NCBI GenBank assembly: GCA_019090225.1
Contig: JAHRWI010000262.1
Coordinates: 1-9,034 of the forward strand
Direction of reading: 5' to 3'
DNA length: 9,034 bases
Source: Porticoccaceae bacterium
GTDB lineage: Bacteria > Pseudomonadota > Gammaproteobacteria > Pseudomonadales > Porticoccaceae
Below are positions 1 to 7,221 of the stretch, in pieces. Numbering within the stretch: the first letter of the stretch is position 1; each line of letters opens with the position of its first letter. The notes beneath the pieces are model-generated. The model made no database searches. It was not told the origin of the DNA and saw only the letters and a program-made list of their open reading frames with translations. Position numbers and translations under genes: made by a program.

Positions 1-1
1 C

Positions 2-1276
2 GTTATGGGTCTCGAAGCCGCTAAAACCCGTGTTGCCACTAAAGCCGAACAGAAAGAAATGCAACGTCTGCTCCATGAAGGTATGGATGCAGGATTGTGT
101 GGCTTTTCAATTCAGCGTCTGGGGGAAAACTCCACACAAGCTGACTTTGACGGCACGCCCATGGTTACCGATACCATGTGTGACGAAGATATTTTTTGCC
201 TAGCTGAAGTTCTACGTGAGCGTAATGAAGGTTTTATTCAGTTTACTCAGTCCACGGGCAACATGCGCTCTGACCTGGACTTCCTTGAAAAGCTGGCTGA
301 TGTCGCACGTCGACCTATCTTGCACAATGCCATCGTACCAACACGTAACAATCCCCAACCTCACCAACGCAGCATGGCATGGCTCGATAAAGTTCGTGAG
401 AAAGGTCTGCCTATTTATGGCCAGTGCGGCACCGGACGTACCGGTTTTGCCTTCACTCTCGAGCATTGGAACCTTTACGACGCCAGCCCAGCATGGCGTA
501 ACTTGACCACCGGCACCAAAGAAGAAAAAATGGTCAAAATGAAAGATGTCTCCCTTCGCGCAAATGTTATTGCCGAAACAGAAGAAGCCGACAAACGTCT
601 GCAAGTCATTCAAGCCGGTGTCGGTGGTGCAGTTCCAAAACTGGTTGTCACTGGTGTCAACAAACAGCCTGAGCTCGAACATTACCAGGGTAAAACCCTG
701 GGACAGATCGGTGTTGAAGAGAACAAGCATCCTATCGAAGTCATGCTCGACCTCTCTGCTCTGTGTGACCTAAATGCCGAGTTCACTGGTCCGGATCGCG
801 GCTCTAATGCTGACTTTATGGCAGAATTGATGAATGATTCCGACTACACCATTCCCGGTATTTCCGATGGCGGCGCGCACACCAAATTCTTCACAGGTGG
901 CGCATACACTACTGACTTCCTGAGATGGTTAGTTCGTGACGAAGCCAAAGTTACGCTTGAGGAAGCTCACTTCCGCTTATCTGCTTTGCCGGCTAAAGCT
1001 GCTGGCTTTAAAGATCGCGGCACACTTAAGCAAGGTGCCTGGGCTGATATCGTGGTCTATGATCTTGACAAACTTGACAGCAGTGGCGGTTGGGTTGGCG
1101 ATATCGCCTATGACCTGCCCGGTGGCGAGTGGCGTCGAATTCAGAAAGCTATCGGCTACCGTGCCATTATGGTGAACGGCGTCGTTACTTTTGAAAACGG
1201 CGAGTGCACAGGTGCTGTACCTGGCAAACTGTTGCGCAAAGGTAGTGCTGAAAAAGCGGCAGAAAAAGCCGCTTAA
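2..1276 (+). CDS. N-acyl-D-amino-acid deacylase / amidohydrolase family 3, C-terminal part (5' truncated by window edge)
   Basis: Probable metal-dependent hydrolase that removes the acyl group from N-acyl-D-amino acids or a related amide. The reading frame is open to the left edge, so the Met at base 5 is probably internal. About 425 residues are visible; family members are usually near 570, so roughly 150 N-terminal residues with the first metal-binding HxH are missing. Visible family features, numbered from the Met at base 5: the AGLCGFS turn at 29-35, a His-rich stretch around residues 107-120, and ISDGGAH around D288, matching the catalytic Asp of D-aminoacylases. The barrel closes with LPAKAAGFKDRGTLKQGAWADIVV. 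The usual YPY-like motif is replaced here by IYGQC (137-141), so the exact substrate may differ. The tail is Lys/Ala-rich (KAAEKAA). A strong terminator follows. Family call is firm, substrate is not. Confidence 0.85.
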   Translation, partial: VMGLEAAKTRVATKAEQKEMQRLLHEGMDAGLCGFSIQRLGENSTQADFDGTPMVTDTMCDEDIFCLAEVLRERNEGFIQFTQSTGNMRSDLDFLEKLADVARRPILHNAIVPTRNNPQPHQRSMAWLDKVREKGLPIYGQCGTGRTGFAFTLEHWNLYDASPAWRNLTTGTKEEKMVKMKDVSLRANVIAETEEADKRLQVIQAGVGGAVPKLVVTGVNKQPELEHYQGKTLGQIGVEENKHPIEVMLDLSALCDLNAEFTGPDRGSNADFMAELMNDSDYTIPGISDGGAHTKFFTGGAYTTDFLRWLVRDEAKVTLEEAHFRLSALPAKAAGFKDRGTLKQGAWADIVVYDLDKLDSSGGWVGDIAYDLPGGEWRRIQKAIGYRAIMVNGVVTFENGECTGAVPGKLLRKGSAEKAAEKAA

Positions 1277-1301
1277 TTAAAAAGCAGTACATTACCTGCT
1301 C

Positions 1302-1330
1302 AAAAGCCCGGACTTTGTCCGGGCTTTTTT
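1302..1330 (+). terminator. Rho-independent terminator after the amidohydrolase gene
   Basis: A perfect 12-bp stem (1302-1313 with 1317-1328, core GCCCGGAC/GTCCGGGC) has a TTT loop and a run of six T. It starts 26 bases after the stop of the amidohydrolase gene. Read on the minus strand the same hairpin ends in four T, so it may also stop transcripts of the convergent minus-strand unit ending at 1428. Confidence 0.9.
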
Positions 1331-1360
1331 ATATAAGCTATTATGTAACAGCTTATATAA
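1329..1360. repeat. AT-rich inverted repeat directly after the terminator
   Basis: Perfect 11-bp arms TTATATAAGCT (1329-1339) and AGCTTATATAA (1350-1360) flank a 10-base loop. The left arm shares the last two T of the preceding terminator run. It lies between two convergent genes, so a role as a second stop or 3'-end stabiliser, mainly for the minus-strand unit, is possible. It could also be a chance AT-rich dyad. Confidence 0.55.
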
Positions 1361-1427
1361 GGAGCTAAAGTACAAGAATCTAAAGAGTTATTTGCTGACA
1401 TTTTTGGGGTGCTTTAACTTTAGCTTC

Positions 1428-2663
1428 TTAAGGTCGGCCTTTTTTATCCTCGGCCCCGATAACCCCAGCATCTGTCAGTTCGAGGATAGCCTCTTCTGAA
1501 AGACCTAATAACTCGCCGTAAACCAGATTGTTCTGCTCCCCTAGCGCCGGTGGTAAACGGGCTTCCACTGTTTCACCCATAGCGATGTTAAGTGGAGAGT
1601 TCATCAGGGTTACGTCCCCCAGTACAGGATGATCAATATCACGCAACATGCCTCTGTCATGCATATGTTGATCCGCCAAAACTTCCTCGACATCACGCAC
1701 TATGGCACTGGGTACACCGCCGGCCTGTAATTTATCGAGCACCTCTGATTTGCTATGTCGCCGGGTCCAGGCTGAAACAATCGCGTCCACCTCCTCCATA
1801 CGCTCAGCTCGTCCGTCCCGGGTTTTTAACGCCTCATTATCGAGGAGATCATCCCGGCCAATGGCTTTGAGCAAGCTACGCCAATGACCGTCCCGGACAC
1901 AGATTATAGAAACGTGGCCATCATTCGTTTCATAAACGTTATAGGGTGCAAGTGTTAGCGCCGCGTGGCGATTGTCAGTGCGCGGCTGTACTTGTCTGCC
2001 ATGGAAGTAATAAGCGCCAAATACTGAGGCCATAGTCGGCAAAACAGTATCTTGCATCGCCATGTCGATAACCGCGCCCTTACCGCTAGTTTGGCGCTCG
2101 AACAATTTAGTTACTATGGCTCCATAGAGATGAACGCCGCCAAAGAAATCACACAATGCCACCCCTGCCCGCAGGGGCGGAGAGTCAGCAAAGCCAGTCA
2201 CACTCATGATCCCCGACATGGCCTGCACGGTTAAATCCATGGCCAGGTAATCCCGATGTATGCCACTGCGGCCATAACCCGAACCGGCGGCATAAATGAG
2301 TTTGGGATTGATCTCTAACAAAGTTTCTGCCGACAGTCCCAAGTTTTCCATGGTGTCTGGAGCGAAGTTTTCGAGCACCACATCAGCTTTTTTGACTAGA
2401 GCTTTAAAAAGCTCTTTACCGCGAGCTGATTTTAAATCCAGAGAAATAGATTCCTTATTTTGATTTAACATCATAAAAGGATAGGCAGCTGAACTAACTT
2501 CGCTTGTGCCTCTTAAAGCTTCGCCTTTTAACGATTCAACCTTGATAACCCGTGCCCCAGCCATGGCCATAAGAAAAGTCGCGTAGGGGCCGTTGTATAT
2601 TTGCCCGAGATCTAACACAGTAATTCCGGATAGACTGGCCGGAGTGGCGGTGGGTGTCGTCAT
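1428..2663 (-). CDS. CoA transferase family III (CaiB/BaiF type)
   Basis: Transfers CoA between an acyl-CoA donor and a carboxylic acid, or racemises an acyl-CoA; cytosolic, usually a ring-interlocked dimer. The 411 residues fit the family (about 380-430). Visible family blocks: VLDLGQIYNGPYAT near residues 17-29, then AGARVIKVE (35-43), LNQNKESISLDLK (66-78), ADVVLENFAPDTMENLGL (93-110) and GSGYGRSG (127-134). D143 in AMDLTVQAMSG aligns with the catalytic Asp that forms the aspartyl-CoA anhydride in formyl-CoA transferase. The ATG is preceded by AAGG with an 8-base spacer. It follows the acyl-CoA dehydrogenase gene by 68 bases on the same strand, which suggests one transcript and activation of the acid that the dehydrogenase oxidises. 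A racemase such as the alpha-methylacyl-CoA type is an alternative; the acid substrate is unknown. Confidence 0.9.
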   Translation of the reverse strand: MTTPTATPASLSGITVLDLGQIYNGPYATFLMAMAGARVIKVESLKGEALRGTSEVSSAAYPFMMLNQNKESISLDLKSARGKELFKALVKKADVVLENFAPDTMENLGLSAETLLEINPKLIYAAGSGYGRSGIHRDYLAMDLTVQAMSGIMSVTGFADSPPLRAGVALCDFFGGVHLYGAIVTKLFERQTSGKGAVIDMAMQDTVLPTMASVFGAYYFHGRQVQPRTDNRHAALTLAPYNVYETNDGHVSIICVRDGHWRSLLKAIGRDDLLDNEALKTRDGRAERMEEVDAIVSAWTRRHSKSEVLDKLQAGGVPSAIVRDVEEVLADQHMHDRGMLRDIDHPVLGDVTLMNSPLNIAMGETVEARLPPALGEQNNLVYGELLGLSEEAILELTDAGVIGAEDKKGRP

Positions 2664-2731
2664 AGATGCAGCCTTAAAATTTCGTGGTTAAAGGTTTTGT
2701 TTTTGACCTACCTGTGTAAATTTAATGGCTC

Positions 2732-3871
2732 TCAATCAAGGACAGAGCGGGCAATAATCTCCCTCATAATTTCCGAACTACCGGCATAGATTCGTGAAAT
2801 ACGGGCGTTGGTGTAGAGCCGACAAATTTCGTATTCCTCCATATATCCTGCGCCGCCATGGAGTTGTACTCCCTCGTCTGTCATGCGCCCTTCCAACTCG
2901 CTGGCGTATAACTTTGCTTTGGCCGCCATATCGGTACTGAGCTGACCTTTGTTGTGCATCTCTACGCACTTATCGATAAACACCTGGCAGATATCCAGCT
3001 CGGTGCGTAAATCAGCTAATTTAAAGCGGGTATTTTGAAAATCAGCGATACGCTGCCCAAAAGCTTTGCGCTCTGAGACGAATTCTTTAGTGAGATCAAA
3101 AGCCCGCTGTGCGCAGGCAAGATAACCCACCGCGCCGATCAAACGCTCTTCAGCAAGACCGTGCATCAAATAGTGAAAACCTTTAGAGGGGTCGCCCAAC
3201 ACATTACTTTTAGGCACTTTCACATCATTAAAAAACAATTCGGCCGTGTCCTGAGCTTTAAGGCCCATTTTCGGCAGGTTGCGACCTCGCTCGAAACCTT
3301 CCATACCACGCTCGATAAGGAATAGCCCTATTTCACGGGGTTTTTCAGGATTGGTCTTAGCAGCGACGACAACGAGGTCGGCATTGATACCATTAGAGAT
3401 ATAGATTTTTGAGCCATTTAACAGCCAGTGATCACCCTGATTTTTAGCGCTGGTTTTCATACCGGCAAGATCGCTGCCCGCATCCGGCTCGGTCATCGCA
3501 ACCGCGAGAATACATTCGCCAGACACTGCTCCCGGAATAAAGCGTGCTTGCTGTTCTTGATCCTCACTGCGTTTTAAATAAGGCCCAACCAGTCGACTAT
3601 GCAGGGTGTGAAAAAAACCGGCTTCCCCATAGGTGGCATCTTCTTCCATCATGATTTGTTGATAGCGAAAATCCTCAATACCGAGACCACCGTGCTGTTC
3701 ATCGACCCAGGTCAGCAGGTAGCCTTGCTCACCCATCTTCTTAAACATCTCGCGCGGCACGATACCTGCCTTTCGCCAGCCTTCACGGTGAGGCTCCACT
3801 TCTTTGATCAGAAATTTCCGGTAGGCTTCTCGAAACATGTTTTGTTCTTCGGTAAAAAGATCGCGTTCCAC
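2732..3871 (-). CDS. Acyl-CoA dehydrogenase, long-chain (LCAD)-like
   Basis: FAD enzyme that makes trans-2-enoyl-CoA from acyl-CoA in the first step of beta-oxidation, passing electrons to ETF. It has 379 residues, the normal length. Visible signatures: AMTEPDAGSD (125-134), the flavin/substrate loop, and VQLHGGAGYMEEYEICRLY (335-353). The position of the medium-chain catalytic Glu (IYEGT) is Ala363 here (IYAGS), while E242 in LAEERLIG aligns with the catalytic Glu of mammalian LCAD (PQERL). So the active base is probably E242, in the LCAD/isovaleryl layout. The start is GTG at 3871, backed by GAGGAA at 3884-3879 seven bases upstream; no better ATG lies near. It is first in a unit with the CoA transferase, and its 5' end faces the nitronate monooxygenase gene. 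Branched or long acyl chains are likely, but the substrate is not determined. Confidence 0.93.
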   Translation of the reverse strand: MERDLFTEEQNMFREAYRKFLIKEVEPHREGWRKAGIVPREMFKKMGEQGYLLTWVDEQHGGLGIEDFRYQQIMMEEDATYGEAGFFHTLHSRLVGPYLKRSEDQEQQARFIPGAVSGECILAVAMTEPDAGSDLAGMKTSAKNQGDHWLLNGSKIYISNGINADLVVVAAKTNPEKPREIGLFLIERGMEGFERGRNLPKMGLKAQDTAELFFNDVKVPKSNVLGDPSKGFHYLMHGLAEERLIGAVGYLACAQRAFDLTKEFVSERKAFGQRIADFQNTRFKLADLRTELDICQVFIDKCVEMHNKGQLSTDMAAKAKLYASELEGRMTDEGVQLHGGAGYMEEYEICRLYTNARISRIYAGSSEIMREIIARSVLD

Positions 3872-3966
3872 TGTTGGCTTCCTCGCTGTTAGAATCGGTA
3901 TACACTAAATAAAACTATTGGGCCTGACGGCCTAAGCAAACAATAACATCGAGGAGCCCATCGGTC
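3872..3966. promoter_or_regulatory. Divergent intergenic region, expected to hold two promoters
   Basis: The 95 bases between the divergent acyl-CoA dehydrogenase and nitronate monooxygenase genes must start both units. Clear ribosome sites are present: GAGGAA (minus, 3884-3879) and GAGGAG (plus, 3951-3956, 10 bases before the ATG). A weak plus-strand pair TTGGCT (3874) and TATACA (3899) has a 19-base spacer. GGCC-TGAC-GGCC at 3921-3932 is a short dyad that might bind a regulator. No promoter is convincing by eye. Confidence 0.35.
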
Positions 3967-5088
3967 ATGCTAACTAAACTCGCCAAACAACTTGGTCTGG
4001 ACTTTCCCATTTTCGCCTTTACCCACTGTCGTGATGTTGTCGCTGCAGTGACCAACGCCGGTGGTATTGGTGTCTTAGGTGCAACCGGATTTTCCCCTGA
4101 AAAATTGCAGATCGAACTGGATTGGATCGACGATAAGGTGGGTGATCGACCTTACGGGGTCGATGTCATTATCCCCAAACGCTTTGAAGGCCGGGGTGAA
4201 GGCAATATCGATAAGCAGAGAGAACTGGTCAAGTCCGCTATACCCGATGGCTACAAGGAATTCGCGAGAAATTTGCTCGACGAAGGCGGCATTCCTCCCC
4301 TGCCCCCAGGCAAAAAACTCGAAGACCGCTTATCCATGACTGACGCGATATCGGCCCCCCTGGTCGATGTTGCCCTCAGCCATAAAAATTGTCGCTTGAT
4401 TGCCAATGCGCTGGGCACGCCTCCCGAGAATGTGATCAAACAGGTTCAGGACGCTGGTGTACTGATTGGGGCCTTATGTGGCTCAGCAAAGCATGCCCAA
4501 TATCACGTTGATGCAGGCCTGGACTTTATTATCGCCCAGGGCGGAGAAGGCGGAGGTCATACAGGCACCATTGGCAGCATGGTGCTATGGCCTCAGGTAG
4601 TCGAAGTTGCTGGGGATATTCCCGTCATTGCAGCCGGTGGCATCGGCAGTGGCCGACAAATGCATGCCGCCCTGGCGCTTGGGGCGCAGGGCATCTGGTG
4701 TGGCTCCATCTGGCTGACCACCACGGATGCCGAGACCTCAGAAGCCTCTAAAGAATCTATGTTTGAAGCCACCTCAAGCGATACGGTTCGTTCTAAATCT
4801 TTCACCGGCAAGCACGTGCGCATGCTACGCAACAAGTGGACTGATGCCTGGGATGCCCCCGGCAATCCCGACTCGCTGGGTTCGCCTATGCAAATGATGA
4901 TGGCTGGGGAATCCATCGTGCGAATGAATCGACACCCGGAAAAATCCCAGGATTACTTTTTTAACCCTGTGGGCCAGATTGTTGGCAGCATGAATAAATC
5001 CATCAGCGCCCGAGATCAGGTGATGGAGTTTGTTACCGAATACCTGGAAGTCAACGAGGAGTTGAATGCTCTGCTGCCTGAAGGCTAG
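3967..5088 (+). CDS. Nitronate monooxygenase (2-nitropropane dioxygenase-like FMN enzyme)
   Basis: TIM-barrel FMN flavoprotein that oxidises alkyl nitronates, or a relative with another flavin reaction. Its 373 residues are slightly above the usual 320-360. Visible features: N-terminal FPIFAFTHCRDVVAAVTNAGG (about 13-33), with GGIGVLGA at 32-39; QGGEGGGHTG (191-200), whose H198 aligns with the family catalytic His; the FMN phosphate loop IAAGGIGSGR (221-230); and WCGSIWL (244-250). Between the early strands and the GALCGS strand (168-173) is an insert rich in charge and proline (PPLPPGKK, 110-117), which explains the extra length. GAGGAG lies 10 bases before the ATG. A weak 5-bp hairpin (5079-5093) followed by TTTTT may end the transcript. 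Similar proteins also occur in steroid ring-degradation clusters, so a CoA-thioester role cannot be excluded. Confidence 0.87.
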   Translation: MLTKLAKQLGLDFPIFAFTHCRDVVAAVTNAGGIGVLGATGFSPEKLQIELDWIDDKVGDRPYGVDVIIPKRFEGRGEGNIDKQRELVKSAIPDGYKEFARNLLDEGGIPPLPPGKKLEDRLSMTDAISAPLVDVALSHKNCRLIANALGTPPENVIKQVQDAGVLIGALCGSAKHAQYHVDAGLDFIIAQGGEGGGHTGTIGSMVLWPQVVEVAGDIPVIAAGGIGSGRQMHAALALGAQGIWCGSIWLTTTDAETSEASKESMFEATSSDTVRSKSFTGKHVRMLRNKWTDAWDAPGNPDSLGSPMQMMMAGESIVRMNRHPEKSQDYFFNPVGQIVGSMNKSISARDQVMEFVTEYLEVNEELNALLPEG

Positions 5089-5190
5089 CTTCAAGTTACT
5101 TTTTAATTATGACGATGCTTGAATCTTTCCGACTACCCGGCCGATACCAGAGCTTCCCGCGACACCAGCCAATCGGGGGCCGGTAAAAAA

Positions 5191-5427
5191 TTAGATCGAG
5201 TGCTTATCGACCAATTTCAGATGCCGACTTTCCCAGGGCTCACCAAGCATCTCCATTAACTGCCGTATTTGTGACTTGGTAATCGCGTCTTTAGAAGACA
5301 CCCAGTAATCGAGCATCACTTCAAATAATTTTGGGTCACGTAAGGATGGCGCGTCACCATGCTCATCGCGCAGACGTTTGCGTATGATGTTAACCTTTTC
5401 GACAATTGTCTTATCGTGTATATCCAT
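5191..5427 (-). CDS. Small charged hypothetical protein, 78 aa
   Basis: I do not recognise a family. The protein is hydrophilic and probably helical, with many Lys, Arg, Asp and Glu and no signal peptide, membrane segment or Cys pair. Visible pieces are a basic patch IIRKRLRDEHGD (14-25) and SQIRQLMEMLGEPWESRHLKL. The ATG at 5427 has GAGG only four bases upstream, which is short but workable. A minus-strand TATAAT at 5563-5558, without a good -35 box, could be its promoter. It stands alone between two plus-strand genes, and a TTTTTT run follows its stop codon without a good hairpin. It is judged real from length, the ribosome site and the absence of a better reading frame here. Function unknown. 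Confidence 0.6.
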   Translation of the reverse strand: MDIHDKTIVEKVNIIRKRLRDEHGDAPSLRDPKLFEVMLDYWVSSKDAITKSQIRQLMEMLGEPWESRHLKLVDKHSI

Positions 5428-5675
5428 GGAACCTCAGACATGGGATTATTAAAAAGAATCTTAAAAGTAGAATCTGAAAAATAAATTCCAGCAAGCGCTA
5501 TGACGCGTCAATTAGCAGCCGGTAACTACCAGGATTAAGATCTCTTTAGAGCTAATGATTATATATCCCCTATCGATAAAAAATAAGCGCCCTTTTCACA
5601 ATCTCTAGAACGAAGCAATATTGAACTTTTTGCTCAGACAGCCACTGCGGCAGCCATTTCTACAGCGAATCAAAT
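5428..5675. other. Intergenic gap upstream of the monooxygenase, AT-rich, no gene seen
   Basis: No convincing reading frame or RNA gene is visible in these 248 bases. The most promoter-like part is the AT-rich block at 5556-5567: on the minus strand it holds a perfect TATAAT (5563-5558) facing the small gene, and on the plus strand a weak TTAAGA (5535-5540) lies 19 bases before TATATA (5560-5565). Both are guesses. The start at 5676 has no clear Shine-Dalgarno site, so translation of the monooxygenase may be weak or use a leader. Confidence 0.4.
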
Positions 5676-7136
5676 ATGCAAACTAAACATACTGATGTAC
5701 TCATTATAGGCGCTGGAATTTCCGGCATTGGCGCGGCCTACCACATACAAAAGGCTTGCCCTAATAAAAGCTACGCCATTCTCGAAGGTCGTAGCGCGCT
5801 CGGTGGCACCTGGGATTTGTTCCGCTATCCCGGCATACGCTCAGACTCCGATATGTACACACTTGGTTACTGCTTCAAACCCTGGAAGGAGCAAAAAGCT
5901 ATTGCCGATGGCCCGTCAATTTTGAAGTATCTGGAAGAAACCGCCGACGAAAACCATATCCGGGAGAACATTCAATTCAACCATCAGGTTAAAAGTGCTG
6001 CCTGGTGCTCAGAAAATGCTCTCTGGACTGTCCAGACCGAGGTGGGTGAGGCCCAGGAAGCTGCCACATATACCTGTAATTTCCTCTTCCTGTGTGGCGG
6101 TTATTACAAATATGCCGCTGGCTATACACCGGACTTTCCCGGTATTGACGAATTTAAGGGACCGATAATTCACCCGCAAAAATGGTCTGCAGACATTGAC
6201 TACAAAAATAAAAAAGTCGTCGTTATTGGCAGCGGTGCCACTGCTGTGACTTTGGTGCCAGAATTGGCAAAAGACGCCGCTCACGTAACCATGCTGCAAC
6301 GCTCGCCCACTTACATGCTGTCACGCCCGGCTGAAGACAAATTCGCTAACCGTCTGCAAAAACTTCTACCCGCAAAACTCGCCTACGATGTCATTCGCTG
6401 GCGCAATGTACTGCTTACCATTTTTGTTTTTAACCGTTCTAAAAAGAAACCCGAGAGCATGGCCCGGTATCTGATCAAGCAGGTGAGGAAACGTCTGCCC
6501 TCGGACTACGACATCGAAACCCATTTCACACCCGCCTACGGCCCATGGGATCAACGCCTGTGCCTGGTGCCTGACGATGATTTTTTTGAAGCCCTCAATA
6601 ATAACAGCGCCTCCGTAGTCACCGACCATATCGACAGGTTTACGCAAAATAGCATCAAACTTAAATCTGGTCAGGAGTTAGAAGCCGACATGGTTGTTAG
6701 CGCTACCGGTTTAGAACTCGAAGTATTTAACGGTATATCCATCAATGTCGACGGTGAAACCGTCAAGCCTGCGGAAACATTTATGTACAAGGGCATGATG
6801 TATAGCGACGTACCCAACCTCGCAACCTCTTTCGGCTACACCAACGCCTCGTGGACCCTGCGTGCAGACCTCACCTGCGCCTACGTGTGCCGCTTGCTCA
6901 AGCACATGGATAAAACTGGTGCTGCCCAATGCACGCCACGTCTAGCGGACCGTGCAATGAAAGAAACTGCCTGGTTCAATCTATCGTCAGGCTACGTGCA
7001 AAGAGCCGCCGACAAATTACCCCGTCAGGGCGACAAGAACCCCTGGATTGCCCCGCAAAATTATTTACTCGATATCCTTAATCTGAAATTCAAAACTGTC
7101 GAGGATACCGCTATGGAGTTCAGCAAGCGCTCCTGA
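5676..7136 (+). CDS. EthA-like flavin-containing Baeyer-Villiger monooxygenase
   Basis: NADPH- and FAD-dependent monooxygenase that inserts oxygen next to a ketone carbonyl, giving an ester or lactone, and can S-oxygenate. Its 486 residues are close to the 489 of Mycobacterium tuberculosis EthA, and it resembles EthA, as I recall that sequence, along its whole length. Visible features: FAD site GAGISG (12-17); GGTWDLFRYPGIRSDSDMYT (43-62), nearly as in EthA; Baeyer-Villiger fingerprint FKGPIIHPQKWS (160-171), with Ser171 where Pro or Asp is usual; NADPH site VIGSGATA (183-190); WDQRLCLVP (291-299), SATGLELEVF (342-351) and GYTNASWTLRADL (387-399). The N-terminus suggests a cytosolic protein. 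In-frame stop TGA at 5622 and no other start codon before 5676 make ATG 5676 the likely start, although its ribosome site is weak. The aldolase-family gene follows 85 bases later. Substrate unknown. Confidence 0.93.
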   Translation: MQTKHTDVLIIGAGISGIGAAYHIQKACPNKSYAILEGRSALGGTWDLFRYPGIRSDSDMYTLGYCFKPWKEQKAIADGPSILKYLEETADENHIRENIQFNHQVKSAAWCSENALWTVQTEVGEAQEAATYTCNFLFLCGGYYKYAAGYTPDFPGIDEFKGPIIHPQKWSADIDYKNKKVVVIGSGATAVTLVPELAKDAAHVTMLQRSPTYMLSRPAEDKFANRLQKLLPAKLAYDVIRWRNVLLTIFVFNRSKKKPESMARYLIKQVRKRLPSDYDIETHFTPAYGPWDQRLCLVPDDDFFEALNNNSASVVTDHIDRFTQNSIKLKSGQELEADMVVSATGLELEVFNGISINVDGETVKPAETFMYKGMMYSDVPNLATSFGYTNASWTLRADLTCAYVCRLLKHMDKTGAAQCTPRLADRAMKETAWFNLSSGYVQRAADKLPRQGDKNPWIAPQNYLLDILNLKFKTVEDTAMEFSKRS

Positions 7137-7221
7137 GCCAAATCAAGCAGTGGACTAAAGCCTGTAAATGTCGGTCAATCTTTGTGCTACGCTTTAAGCT
7201 CTAATCTGCTGGGAGAAGCCC

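Noticed and set aside
212..730. A 172-residue open frame on the minus strand inside the amidohydrolase gene
   Set aside because: It lies fully opposite a gene with clear family motifs and has no recognisable domain; it is a shadow frame.
1363..1425. Inverted AGCTAAAGT / ACTTTAGCT arms in the convergent gap
   Set aside because: Nine bases with a 45-base loop is weak, and AT-rich DNA makes such pairs common.
5137..5183. CCGGCC and GGCCGG as a terminator stem between the nitronate monooxygenase and the small gene
   Set aside because: Only 6 bp with a loop of about 35 bases and no T run on the needed side.
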